From Chryseobacterium endalhagicum (GTDB lineage: Bacteria; Bacteroidota; Bacteroidia; Flavobacteriales; Weeksellaceae), in assembly GCF_016745235.1 (NCBI RefSeq), contig NZ_JAELVM010000001.1:695856-759855 (forward strand): a DNA stretch of 64,000 nucleotides. Reading direction: 5' to 3'. Position 1 is the stretch's first letter. Every line of letters begins with the position of its first letter. The notes beneath the pieces are model-generated. The model saw only the letters and a list, made by a program, of their open reading frames with translations, was not told the origin of the DNA and did no database searches. The position numbers and the translations under genes are program-made. Below are positions 36,079 to 45,335 of the stretch, piece by piece.

Positions 36079-37217
36079 ATAATAGACCGTACCAAATCTG
36101 TACAAAAACAATAATGGATACTACAGATCCCAACATTATTTTTAATGAGAAGGGTGAAAGTGACTATTATACCAACTATAAAGAAAATATTGAACCTAAC
36201 TGGCATACTGATCAAACAGGCTATGATGAGCTGATGAAAATTGCCGATAAAATAAAAAAAACATCAAAAAATAAAGATTTTGACTGTATAATAGGATTAA
36301 GCGGCGGATTAGACAGCTCATATGCAGCGTATGTGGCCAAGGAAATTATGGGAATACGTCCTTTGATTTTTCACGTAGATGCAGGCTGGAATACAGACAA
36401 AGCGGTAGGAAATATTGAAAAACTGATTAACGGTCTGAACCTCGATCTCTATACAGAAGTGATCAATTGGGAAGAAATGAAAGATCTTCAGGTTGCTTTT
36501 CTGAAATCTCAGATCTCCGATCAGGATTTGCCACAGGACTATGCTTTCTTCTCCGGGCTTTATAAATTCGCCAAAAAACATAAAATTAACTATGTCCTTA
36601 CAGGGAGTAATTTTTCTACAGAATGCTGTAGAGAACCTGAAGAATGGGGAGGGTTTCCGGGGATTGATACCACATTAGTAAAAGATATTCACTCTAAATT
36701 TGGAAAAAAGCCTCTTAAAACATTTCCTTTAGTAGACATTCTTTCCTACAAGATCTATTACAAATATGTCTATGGAATGGAAGTTTTTAAACCGTTAAAT
36801 CTGGTGCCTTTCAATAAAAAAGAGGCGGAATCTCTTTTGGTGGAAAAATTTGGATGGGAACCGTTCCAGCATAAACACCATGAGTCCAGATTTACCCGTT
36901 TTTATGAAGATTACTGGTTACCGAGAAAATTTGGTTATGAAAAAAGAAGAGCCCATTTTTCATCACTGATTCTTACCGGGCAGATGACGCGTGAAGAAGC
37001 TTTGGATAGGATTTCAAGACCTGAGCTTTCGGAAGAATTCTTATTGAAAGAGTTTGAGTATGTAGCTAATAAATTAGATCTTAGCAAAGAAGAATTGCAG
37101 CAGATCTTTGAGGGCGGAAATAAAACCTATAAAGACTACAAAAATAAAATGGGTATTATTAAATTTGGTGCCCAGGCAATGCAGAAGCTGGGCTTAGAAA
37201 AGAGATTATTCAGATGA
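36075..37217 (+). CDS. N-acetyl sugar amidotransferase, WbpG/LfnB-like
   Basis: The 380-residue ATP-dependent PP-loop enzyme has IGLSGGLDSSYAAY (about 74-87). In P. aeruginosa, WbpG converts an N-acetyl group to an N-acetamidino group on a ManNAc3NAcA-type sugar, with ammonia from HisH2/HisF2. The following genes are exactly those partners. Both ends overlap neighbours by 4 bases (ATGA), which implies coupled translation. The cysteines CCREP near residue 180 and QICTKTIMD near the start are family features. Confidence 0.88.
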   Translation: MNNRPYQICTKTIMDTTDPNIIFNEKGESDYYTNYKENIEPNWHTDQTGYDELMKIADKIKKTSKNKDFDCIIGLSGGLDSSYAAYVAKEIMGIRPLIFHVDAGWNTDKAVGNIEKLINGLNLDLYTEVINWEEMKDLQVAFLKSQISDQDLPQDYAFFSGLYKFAKKHKINYVLTGSNFSTECCREPEEWGGFPGIDTTLVKDIHSKFGKKPLKTFPLVDILSYKIYYKYVYGMEVFKPLNLVPFNKKEAESLLVEKFGWEPFQHKHHESRFTRFYEDYWLPRKFGYEKRRAHFSSLILTGQMTREEALDRISRPELSEEFLLKEFEYVANKLDLSKEELQQIFEGGNKTYKDYKNKMGIIKFGAQAMQKLGLEKRLFR

Positions 37218-37828
37218 TAACAATTATAGATTACGGTGTAGGAAATATCAACGCTTTTGTAAATGTGTACAAAAGAGTGGATGTGCCCGTGAAAATAGCG
37301 AAAACAAAAGAAGATCTTGTAGATGCAAAAAAACTGATCCTTCCCGGTGTAGGGCATTTCGACCATGCAATGACGCAGCTGAATAATTCAGGAATGAGAG
37401 ATAAGCTGGATGATCTTGTGCTGAATGAAAAAGTACCGGTAATAGGAATTTGCGTAGGAATGCAGATGATGGCCAATAACAGTGATGAAGGAAAAATGGA
37501 CGGGCTAAAATGGATTGATGCCACCGTTAAAAAATTTGATGAAACAAAAATTAATCAGGTGACCAGGCTTCCACACATGGGCTGGAACGATGTAAAACCT
37601 GTAAAAGACATTGAATTATTTAAAGGATTGGAGGATAATGCCATTTTTTATTTTCTTCATACCTATTATTTCCAATGCCATAATGAAAAAGATATTATGG
37701 CTGTGACGGAATATGGAGGTGAGTTTGCTTCTGCAGCACATCATGAAAATAAATACGGAATACAGTTTCACCCGGAAAAAAGCCACCATTACGGAGAGAT
37801 TCTGCTCCACAATTTCGCGAAACTTTAG
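37214..37828 (+). CDS. HisH-like glutaminase of the acetamidino module
   Basis: The 204-residue class I glutaminase releases ammonia from glutamine. The nucleophile is the Cys in GICVGMQMM (about residue 78), and the His/Glu pair is in QFHPEKSHHYG. It is a HisH paralogue; no other histidine genes are near, so a role with the WbpG-like enzyme is more likely than histidine synthesis. It overlaps the WbpG-like gene by 4 bases. Confidence 0.88.
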   Translation: MITIIDYGVGNINAFVNVYKRVDVPVKIAKTKEDLVDAKKLILPGVGHFDHAMTQLNNSGMRDKLDDLVLNEKVPVIGICVGMQMMANNSDEGKMDGLKWIDATVKKFDETKINQVTRLPHMGWNDVKPVKDIELFKGLEDNAIFYFLHTYYFQCHNEKDIMAVTEYGGEFASAAHHENKYGIQFHPEKSHHYGEILLHNFAKL

Positions 37829-37849
37829 ACAATTAAATTTTGAACACAA

Positions 37850-38614
37850 ATGCTAAGACCAAGAGTTATACCAAGTCTGTTAATACAGGATAACGGACTT
37901 GTCAAAACGGTGAATTTTAAAAATCCCAAATATGTGGGAGACCCAATCAATGCCGTGAGGATCTTTAATGAAAAAGAAGTTGATGAATTAGCCATATTTG
38001 ATATTGATGCTACGGCCAAAGGGCTGGAGCCTAATTATAGTTTAATAGAAAGAATTGCCAACCAGTCCAGAATGCCTCTTTGCTATGGAGGTGGAGTGAA
38101 AACAGTTGAACAGGCGCAGAAAATTTTCGGACTCGGGATTGAAAAAATTGCACTTTCTTCAGCTGTTCTTCAAAATCCACAACTGATAACACAAATTGCA
38201 GAAAGAGTAGGATCACAAAGTGTAATTGTAGTGCTGGATGTTAAGAAGAAACTTTTTGGCGGCTATGAAGTGTACACTCATAATGGTAAAAAGGCTACAG
38301 GAATTAATCCTGTTAAATTCGTTGAAGAGGCACAGAAGCTGGGTGCCGGAGAAATTATTATCAATTCTATAGACCAGGATGGAGTGATGAAGGGATATGA
38401 TATGGGGCTTATAGAAAAGATCAGAGAAAAAATATCATTGCCACTTACCGTTCTGGGAGGGGCCGGATCTTTAGCAGATATCAAACAGGTAATAGATAAG
38501 CACGGGATTATAGGTGTTGCAGCAGGTAGTTTATTTGTATTTAAAGGGGTATATAAAGCCGTATTAATAAACTATCCTTCTTTTGATGAAAAAGAGGCGC
38601 TAAGACAGAAATAA
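37850..38614 (+). CDS. HisF-like ammonia-channel subunit of the acetamidino module
   Basis: The 254-residue (beta/alpha)8 protein starts MLRPRVIPSLLIQDNG. Aligned with the start of normal HisF (RIIxCLDVxDG), residue 11 is Leu where the general-acid Asp11 is expected. The later Asp in VIVVLDVKK is kept. So the cyclase reaction of histidine synthesis is unlikely, while the barrel can still carry ammonia from HisH. This matches HisF2 of P. aeruginosa O-antigen loci. Confidence 0.87.
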   Translation: MLRPRVIPSLLIQDNGLVKTVNFKNPKYVGDPINAVRIFNEKEVDELAIFDIDATAKGLEPNYSLIERIANQSRMPLCYGGGVKTVEQAQKIFGLGIEKIALSSAVLQNPQLITQIAERVGSQSVIVVLDVKKKLFGGYEVYTHNGKKATGINPVKFVEEAQKLGAGEIIINSIDQDGVMKGYDMGLIEKIREKISLPLTVLGGAGSLADIKQVIDKHGIIGVAAGSLFVFKGVYKAVLINYPSFDEKEALRQK

Positions 38615-38618
38615 ATAT

Positions 38619-40427
38619 ATGTGTGGAATTGCAGGAATTATTTATAAAGACGGAACTTCTGTAAAACAGGAAGATCTTAAAAAAATGACAGATAAGCTGT
38701 CACACAGAGGGCCGGATGCTGAAGGTTTTTTTATCAGGGAAAATCTTGGATTTGGACATCGAAGACTGTCCATTATTGATAAAAGCAGTTCTGCGAATCA
38801 GCCTTTTTTGTTAAAAAATCAGGTACTCACATTCAACGGAGCCATATATAATTATGTAGAGCTAAAAAGTGAACTGGAACAGCTGGGCTACACTTTTTCT
38901 ACAAGTTCTGATACAGAAGTACTGATCGCTTCCTATGATTGCTGGGGCGAAAAATGTGTCGAAAAATTTAATGGGATGTGGGCTTTTGCTATTTATGATC
39001 CCAAAAAAAATAAAATATTCTGCTCACGGGACCGGTTTGGTGTAAAACCGTTTTATTACTACTCAGATGATCAGAAAATTATTTTTGCATCAGAAATAAA
39101 GCCTATTCTTGAAATCCAGAAAGTAACTGAGGTTAATCTTCAGGTCATGATTCAGTTTATTACGGTTAATTTAACTGAGCAGACTCATGAAACCTTTTTT
39201 AAGGGAATTAATAAGTTGCCGGGATCTCATAACCTGATATACTGCCTTAATAATCACGTATTTGAAATACAGAGATATTATGATATTCCTTTTCATAAGG
39301 AAATTTCAAAATTAAATTTAGAAGAATCATCACAGTTATTTCAAAATGAATTAGAGAGATCTGTGAAACTGAGACTAAGATCTGATGTGAAGATGGGATC
39401 AGCATTAAGCGGTGGTTTAGACAGTTCCTATCTGGCTGCAGTAGCATCAGGAATTTTTTCAGAAAAGGGAGACGAAAAATTTAATGTAATTTCTGTAGGT
39501 TCCAGAAATCCTGATAATGATGAAAGTTATTACTCAAAAATAGTTTCGGAACATCTGAACTTAAATCAGGACCTTATTTATCCTGATAAAAAGGATTTTG
39601 AAGATGAGATATTAAAAGTGATTATCCATCAGGAAGAGCCTTTTGGAGGGCTTTCTATTTATATGCAAAACTTTCTGATGAGCGAAACCAATAAACTTGG
39701 AATAAAAGTATTGTTGGATGGCCAGGGAGCCGACGAGATATTACTTGGTTACAGCCGGTATACTGCGGCCTATTTGAGGAATCATTCTTTTCTAAAAAAT
39801 ATAAAATTTTTATCAAATATCAGAAGTCATTATGATATTTCAATATTGACAGGAATACTTACTTATCTTTACTTTAGCGTATATTCTGTGAGGAAATGGA
39901 GAATATTATTCAGAGGAAGAGGGTTAAAAGCAAAATATAGAAATGCTATTGATTTTACTTTAATGAAAAATCTTACAAAATCATATTCTCATATTTTCAG
40001 CATGCAGAGAATTGAAATTTTTTGGGCCCAGATTCCGGAATTACTAAGATTTGAAGACAAAAATTCTATGGCTTTTTCAGTGGAAAGCAGACTTCCGTTT
40101 TTAGATTATAAATTTGTAGAAACATGTCTTTCTATGAATAATAATTTTAAAATCCATAAAGGCTGGTCGAAATATATACTTAGAAAAAATATGGAAGGCA
40201 AACTTCCGGACGAAATTACCTGGAGAAAGAGAAAAATAGGTTTTAATGCCCCTACAGAAGAATGGTGGCCCTATTCAGATACAATTTTGGAAAAAATTAA
40301 TGAATCTAAAATCATACAGGAACTTTACTCCAAAAAAATAAAAATACTAAAGAACAGGGAAATGCAGTGGAAACTATATAATATTGCCGTTTGGGAAGAA
40401 GTATTTAATATGAGAATTAAAAACTAA
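38619..40427 (+). CDS. AsnB-like glutamine amidotransferase, WbpS-like
   Basis: The 602-residue protein has an N-terminal class II glutaminase domain with the nucleophile Cys2 (MCGIAGI) and SHRGPDAEG. Its C-terminal asparagine synthetase domain has the PP-loop ALSGGLDSSY (about 262-271). Inside an O-antigen-type locus with uronic acid genes, a role in amidating a sugar uronic acid is likely, as proposed for WbpS. True asparagine synthesis cannot be excluded. It starts 4 bases after the HisF-like gene. Confidence 0.82.
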   Translation: MCGIAGIIYKDGTSVKQEDLKKMTDKLSHRGPDAEGFFIRENLGFGHRRLSIIDKSSSANQPFLLKNQVLTFNGAIYNYVELKSELEQLGYTFSTSSDTEVLIASYDCWGEKCVEKFNGMWAFAIYDPKKNKIFCSRDRFGVKPFYYYSDDQKIIFASEIKPILEIQKVTEVNLQVMIQFITVNLTEQTHETFFKGINKLPGSHNLIYCLNNHVFEIQRYYDIPFHKEISKLNLEESSQLFQNELERSVKLRLRSDVKMGSALSGGLDSSYLAAVASGIFSEKGDEKFNVISVGSRNPDNDESYYSKIVSEHLNLNQDLIYPDKKDFEDEILKVIIHQEEPFGGLSIYMQNFLMSETNKLGIKVLLDGQGADEILLGYSRYTAAYLRNHSFLKNIKFLSNIRSHYDISILTGILTYLYFSVYSVRKWRILFRGRGLKAKYRNAIDFTLMKNLTKSYSHIFSMQRIEIFWAQIPELLRFEDKNSMAFSVESRLPFLDYKFVETCLSMNNNFKIHKGWSKYILRKNMEGKLPDEITWRKRKIGFNAPTEEWWPYSDTILEKINESKIIQELYSKKIKILKNREMQWKLYNIAVWEEVFNMRIKN

Positions 40428-40438
40428 ATTAACACAAT

Positions 40439-41473
40439 ATGATTATTAAAAATAAAAAACTTCTTATTACCGGAGGAACAGGCTCATTTGGATCGGCGGT
40501 TTTAAGAAAATTTATAAATACAGACCACTTTCAGGAAATCCGTATTTTTTCCCGTGATGAGAAGAAACAGGATGATATGCGGAATCAGTTTAAAAGTGAT
40601 AAATTGAAATTCTATATCGGAGATGTACGGGATTATAACAGTATTGAACCTGCTATGAGAGGAATCGATTATGTATTTCATGCCGCTGCCCTCAAACAGG
40701 TGCCCTCTTGTGAGTTTTTCCCGATGCAGGCTGTAAAAACAAATGTGGAAGGAACACAAAATGTAATTGATGCCGCAGGTAAGAATAAAGTGAAAAAGGT
40801 GATCTGCTTAAGTACAGATAAAGCAGCATATCCCATCAATGCCATGGGAATTTCCAAAGCCATGATGGAAAAAGTAGCTGTGGCTGCTTCCAGAAACTTA
40901 GAAGAAACAGTAGTTTGTCTTACCAGATATGGAAATGTAATGGCTTCAAGGGGTTCAGTGATCCCGTTATTTATAAAACAGATCAAAAATGGTGATCCTA
41001 TTACGATTACAGATCCTAATATGACAAGGTTTCTGATGTCGCTGGAGGAAGCGGTGGATCTGGTTCTGTTTGCATTCGAACATGGAAATCCCGGAGATTT
41101 ATTTGTTAATAAAGCACCGGCAGGAACTATCGGTGATTTGGCCCAGGCATTAAAAGAAATGTTCAAAGCTGAAAATCCTATTAAAGTGATTGGGACCAGA
41201 CATGGTGAAAAACTATATGAAACCCTCTGCACAAGGGAAGAAATGTTAAAAGCTGAAGATATGGGAGATTTCTACCGGATTCCTGCAGATAACAGAGATT
41301 TAAACTATGCGCAATACTTCTCGGAAGGGGTTGAAGACATATCAAAAATAGAAGATTATCATTCTCACAATACTGAACAGCAGGATGTAAAAGGAATGAA
41401 AGAATTATTACTGAAGCTCCCTTTAATAAGAAAAGAAATTTTGGGAGAAGATCTAATGCAGTATCCCGATTAA
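40439..41473 (+). CDS. UDP-GlcNAc 5-epimerase/4,6-dehydratase, CapE/WbjB/FnlA-like
   Basis: The 344-residue short-chain enzyme has ITGGTGSFGSAVLRKF (about 10-25). Its active site has STDKAAYPINAMGISK with Met in place of Tyr (MxxxK), as in CapE/FnlA. It is the first step to UDP-L-FucNAc. A WxcM-like protein, the CapF-like reductase and the CapG-like epimerase follow. It probably shares substrate with the WbpM-like enzyme. Confidence 0.9.
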   Translation: MIIKNKKLLITGGTGSFGSAVLRKFINTDHFQEIRIFSRDEKKQDDMRNQFKSDKLKFYIGDVRDYNSIEPAMRGIDYVFHAAALKQVPSCEFFPMQAVKTNVEGTQNVIDAAGKNKVKKVICLSTDKAAYPINAMGISKAMMEKVAVAASRNLEETVVCLTRYGNVMASRGSVIPLFIKQIKNGDPITITDPNMTRFLMSLEEAVDLVLFAFEHGNPGDLFVNKAPAGTIGDLAQALKEMFKAENPIKVIGTRHGEKLYETLCTREEMLKAEDMGDFYRIPADNRDLNYAQYFSEGVEDISKIEDYHSHNTEQQDVKGMKELLLKLPLIRKEILGEDLMQYPD

Positions 41474-41484
41474 ATTTGAGTATT

Positions 41485-41907
41485 ATGGATAAACCTGCAA
41501 TTTTAGAAGGAAAAAGTTATTCAGATGAAAGAGGTAACGTTATTTTTAATAATGATTTTAATGTTACTGAAATCAAAAGAATGTACTATATTGAAAATAC
41601 AGATACGGAATTTATAAGAGGCTGGACAGGGCATAAAATTGAACAGCGCTGGTTCTCTGCATTGCAGGGAAGCTTTTTAATAAGGTTAATTAAAATAGAT
41701 CATTGGGAACTTCCTTCCAGGCAGTCTGAAATTCTAAAGTTTGAATTAAATGCCGGAAATCTAAATGTTCTTCATGTTCCAAAAGGGTATGTAAGTGCAA
41801 TTCAGGCCAGAGAAGAGAATTCAAGATTACTGGTAATGGGAGATTATTTTTTAGGAGAATCAGATGATATTTATCGATTCCCTATAGATTATTTTGAAAA
41901 TTTATAG
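41485..41907 (+). CDS. WxcM-like cupin protein of the L-FucNAc module
   Basis: The 140-residue protein has a single cupin fold pattern with YYIENTDTEFIRGWTGHK (about 27-44) and RWFSALQGSFLIRLI. It belongs to the WxcM-like group that includes sugar ketoisomerases (FdtA). It lies between the CapE-like and CapF-like genes and so probably handles a keto sugar or supports CapF. The start is ATG 41485; a TTG at 41476 would add 3 residues. The exact function is unknown. Confidence 0.7.
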   Translation: MDKPAILEGKSYSDERGNVIFNNDFNVTEIKRMYYIENTDTEFIRGWTGHKIEQRWFSALQGSFLIRLIKIDHWELPSRQSEILKFELNAGNLNVLHVPKGYVSAIQAREENSRLLVMGDYFLGESDDIYRFPIDYFENL

Positions 41908-41909
41908 AC

Positions 41910-43028
41910 ATGAAAAGAATAGGAATTACAGGACAGAACGGGTTTGTCGGTTCTCATCTATACAATACATTAGGCTTAAAGCCTGAGGAATTTGAGAGAG
42001 TTGATTTTGAAAAAGAATTTTTTGATGATGCTGAAAAACTGGACGATTTTGTAAAGCAGTGTGATGTCATCGTTCATCTTGCTGCCATGAACCGTCATCC
42101 GGATCCTGAAGTAATTTTTAAGAATAATATTGATCTGGTAACTTCATTGGTCACTTCATTGGAAAGAACCGGATCCCAAGCGCATATTTTATTTTCCTCT
42201 TCCTCACAGGAAGAAAAAGATAATTTGTATGGCAGATCAAAAAAAGAAGGAAGAGAACTTTTAAAGAACTGGGCACAGAATTCTGGCGGAAAATTCACCG
42301 GGATGATTATTCCAAATGTATTCGGACCGTTTGGAAAGCCTAATTATAATTCTTTTGTAGCCACTTTTTGCTACAAACTTACTCACGGAGAAACTCCCGT
42401 TATAGATAATGATGGTGAAGTGAAACTCATTTATGTTGGCGAGCTTGTTCAGGAAATTATCAATCAGATTGAAAATGCTGAAACCAATGATTTCTTTGAA
42501 GTGCCGCATACTTCTGTTAATAAAGTTTCTGAGGTTCTTTCAAAACTTGAACATTACAAAAAACTATATTTTGAGAACGGGGAAATCCCGGAATTGAAAT
42601 CGAAGTTTGACCTGAACCTTTTCAATACATTTCGCTGCTATTTTGATATTAAAAAACATTATCCGGTAAAATTCACGCAGCATACAGATCCCAGAGGAGC
42701 TTTTGTGGAAGTAATAAGACTAGGAATCGGGGGACAATGTTCATTTTCCACTACTGTTCCCGGGATTACCCGTGGAAATCACTTTCACACCAGAAAAATA
42801 GAAAGATTTGCGGTGATCAAAGGAAAGGCATTGATACAGCTCAGAAAAATTGATACAGATGAGGTGATGGACTTTTATCTGGACGGGAATGAGCCCGCCT
42901 ATGTAGATATGCCCGTATGGTATACCCACAATATCAAAAATATAGGAGAAGAAGAGTTATATACTATTTTTTGGATCAACGAACCTTTTAATCCTGAAGA
43001 CGCAGATACCTATTTTCTAAATGTTTAA
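41910..43028 (+). CDS. CapF/WbjC/FnlB-like UDP-sugar reductase
   Basis: The 372-residue enzyme has two parts: an N-terminal short-chain reductase domain (ITGQNGFVGSHLYN, about 4-17) and a C-terminal cupin domain (about 245-372) with GNHFHTRKIERF. This two-domain layout is that of CapF, which makes UDP-6-deoxy-talose-NAc from the CapE product. The active-site area SSQEEKDNLYGRSK has a YxxxK. It is 3 bases from the WxcM-like gene. Confidence 0.88.
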   Translation: MKRIGITGQNGFVGSHLYNTLGLKPEEFERVDFEKEFFDDAEKLDDFVKQCDVIVHLAAMNRHPDPEVIFKNNIDLVTSLVTSLERTGSQAHILFSSSSQEEKDNLYGRSKKEGRELLKNWAQNSGGKFTGMIIPNVFGPFGKPNYNSFVATFCYKLTHGETPVIDNDGEVKLIYVGELVQEIINQIENAETNDFFEVPHTSVNKVSEVLSKLEHYKKLYFENGEIPELKSKFDLNLFNTFRCYFDIKKHYPVKFTQHTDPRGAFVEVIRLGIGGQCSFSTTVPGITRGNHFHTRKIERFAVIKGKALIQLRKIDTDEVMDFYLDGNEPAYVDMPVWYTHNIKNIGEEELYTIFWINEPFNPEDADTYFLNV

Positions 43029-43030
43029 TT

Positions 43031-44248
43031 ATGATGTCATTAAATAAGGGTAACATTGAAACTTTGTTTGTTTTTTTTCTTACCATTGGATATATATTTG
43101 TTTATTCACTGGCTGTACCCTTTAATACCCAGAATTCATATTTTTCCGTTCCATTTAGGATCACCATGCTTCTGGTGAGCCTGTACCTTATTTATCAGAA
43201 TTTTGAAAATATCAGGAAAAGGAAGCTAACCATCATTTTTACTGCTCTTTTCTGGATTTTATATCTGGTTAAAGCTAATTATAGTTTCCGAAGTGGTGTA
43301 TTTATGCCTAAGGTAATGAAGAATGAATACCAGATATACATAAGAATGATTGTTTTAAACATGATTCCTTATATTGCTGTTCTGAGTATTAGTCTTTCAA
43401 AAGATATCATGGTGAAGCTTAATAGGTGGGCATTTAATTTCCTGCTGATCATTATAGGTCTCAGCAGCTTGTATATTATTTTTGTAACACACGGCTTTGA
43501 AAGATCAAGTGGAATATTTGCCAGTTACTATATCAGTGTGGGTCATTACGGTCTTTCTTTAGTGATATTGTCCGTATTTTATTACTTCCAGCCCTCAGAG
43601 AAAAAGATAAAACCCATTCTGGGAATTTTGATAGGAATTTTCACAGTGTTCATTTCTTCTGCAAGAAGCCCTATGCTGGCTGCACTTGTTCTCGTATTGA
43701 TATTTCTTATCTACTTTAATAAACTGAAATACTGGATCGCTTTAGCATGCTTTATACTTATTTTTGTAATCGTAATTTATGGTTTAAAACAAACCTCTCT
43801 TGCTGACTTTGCATTTGTCAATAGGATGTATGATGCCATTTTCAATAGAGATGGATATGGAAGGTCACATTATCTTTTAATGGGCTGGGATATATTTAAA
43901 AATAATATTTTGCTTGGCGGAAATATCCTGTTTGAAGACGGATTGTACCCCCACAATATGCTTATAGAAATATTAATGGGTATGGGAATCGTTGGTTTTA
44001 TTGTATTTTGCCTGTACTTTAAAGATCTGTGGAAATTTAAAATCAGATATGTTAAGGAAAGGATATATAATTTACCCTATATTTTATTTTTTATTCAATA
44101 TTTTGTTTTGGTTTTAACCTCATACAATATATTTGAAAACATGGAATTTTGGAGCTTTGCAGCAGTAGCTGTATCTATAATATTATTTTGCTATGATGAA
44201 GAAACTAAAAGTAATGACAGTCGTGGGAACACGGCCGGAAATCATTAG
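43031..44248 (+). CDS. Second Wzy/WaaL-like membrane protein
   Basis: The 405-residue protein has about 10-12 helices and a loop with LYPHNMLIEILMGMGI, the PHN-type motif of the O-antigen ligase and polymerase superfamily. A first member is at 31283. One may be the polymerase and the other a ligase or a second polymerase; the sequence does not decide. It overlaps the epimerase gene by 56 bases, so the stop and the next start are intertwined. Confidence 0.7.
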   Translation: MMSLNKGNIETLFVFFLTIGYIFVYSLAVPFNTQNSYFSVPFRITMLLVSLYLIYQNFENIRKRKLTIIFTALFWILYLVKANYSFRSGVFMPKVMKNEYQIYIRMIVLNMIPYIAVLSISLSKDIMVKLNRWAFNFLLIIIGLSSLYIIFVTHGFERSSGIFASYYISVGHYGLSLVILSVFYYFQPSEKKIKPILGILIGIFTVFISSARSPMLAALVLVLIFLIYFNKLKYWIALACFILIFVIVIYGLKQTSLADFAFVNRMYDAIFNRDGYGRSHYLLMGWDIFKNNILLGGNILFEDGLYPHNMLIEILMGMGIVGFIVFCLYFKDLWKFKIRYVKERIYNLPYILFFIQYFVLVLTSYNIFENMEFWSFAAVAVSIILFCYDEETKSNDSRGNTAGNH

Positions 44249-45329
44249 ATTATCAAGAGTATTATCCGCTTTGGATCAGTCTGAAGCAGTGGAACATATT
44301 ATTGTCCATACCGGGCAGAATTATGATTATGAACTCAATCAGATCTTTTTTGAAGATTTAGGCTTAAGAAAACCTGACTACTTCCTGGAAGCTGCCGGAA
44401 AAACAGCTACAGAAACAGTAGGCAATATATTAATAAAAATAGATCCCCTTCTGGAGGAAATAAAACCCGATGCTTTTTTGGTGCTCGGAGATACCAATTC
44501 CTGCCTTTGCGCCATTCCTGCTAAAAAAAGACAGATCCCGATCTTCCACATGGAAGCAGGAAACAGATGCTTTGACCAGAGAGTACCTGAAGAGACCAAC
44601 CGTAAAATTGTAGATCATACTTCCGATATTAATCTGACGTATTCTGATATTGCCAGAGAATATTTACTGAGAGAAGGACTGCCCGCTGACAGAATCATCA
44701 AAACAGGTTCGCCCATGTTTGAAGTCCTGAATCATTATCTGCCCCAGATCGAAAGCTCGGATGTTCTCAAAAGACTGAACCTGGAAGAAGGAAAATATTT
44801 TGTAGTATCATCTCATAGAGAAGAAAATATTAATTCTGATAGGAATTTTAATGGATTAATGGAAAGCCTTAATGCACTTGCTGAGAAATTTGGATATCCA
44901 ATCATTGTTTCTACCCATCCCAGAACAAGAAATATGATTGATAAAAAACAAATTGAAGTAAGACCGGAAATCCAGTTTCTAAAACCGCTCGGCTTCCATG
45001 ATTATAATGCACTTCAGATGAGGAGTTATGCAGTGCTTTCCGATTCAGGAACAATTTCTGAAGAATCCTCGATCCTTAATTTCAGGGCTTTAAACATAAG
45101 AGATGCCCATGAAAGACCGGAAGCTATGGAAGAAGCATCAGTGATGATGGTAGGATTGTCCCCGGAAAGAATTATGCAGGGAATGGTGCAGCTGCAACAG
45201 CAGAAAATCGGGAAAGAACGGAATTACAGACCTGTATCAGACTATTCTATGCCGAATGTTTCTGAAAAAGTAGTAAGAATTATTTTAAGTTATACAGATT
45301 ATGTGAACAGGGTAGTCTGGAGCAAATAA
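44193..45329 (+). CDS. UDP-HexNAc 2-epimerase, CapG/WbjD/WecB-like
   Basis: The 378-residue epimerase has VVGTRPEIIRLSRVL (about 10-24), VLGDTNSCL, HMEAGNRCFDQRVPEETNR and SDSGTISEE, as in the WecB family. After CapE- and CapF-like enzymes it would make UDP-L-FucNAc. It is also the only 2-epimerase in the locus, so it might serve the GlcNAc3NAcA to ManNAc3NAcA step instead; the place near the CapF gene favours L-FucNAc. The start at 44193 overlaps the previous gene; ATG 44214 is an alternative. Confidence 0.87.
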   Translation: MMKKLKVMTVVGTRPEIIRLSRVLSALDQSEAVEHIIVHTGQNYDYELNQIFFEDLGLRKPDYFLEAAGKTATETVGNILIKIDPLLEEIKPDAFLVLGDTNSCLCAIPAKKRQIPIFHMEAGNRCFDQRVPEETNRKIVDHTSDINLTYSDIAREYLLREGLPADRIIKTGSPMFEVLNHYLPQIESSDVLKRLNLEEGKYFVVSSHREENINSDRNFNGLMESLNALAEKFGYPIIVSTHPRTRNMIDKKQIEVRPEIQFLKPLGFHDYNALQMRSYAVLSDSGTISEESSILNFRALNIRDAHERPEAMEEASVMMVGLSPERIMQGMVQLQQQKIGKERNYRPVSDYSMPNVSEKVVRIILSYTDYVNRVVWSK

Positions 45330-45335
45330 AACACA

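Noticed and set aside
37214..38614. HisH and HisF as part of a histidine operon
   Set aside because: No other histidine gene is present, HisF lacks Asp11, and the WbpG-like gene overlaps hisH.
40678..41232. 184-residue minus-strand open frame
   Set aside because: It is antisense to the well-supported CapE-like gene and lacks any recognisable motif.
44193..45329. WecB-like gene as part of an enterobacterial common antigen cluster
   Set aside because: Flavobacteria do not carry that cluster, and the neighbours are the L-FucNAc genes.
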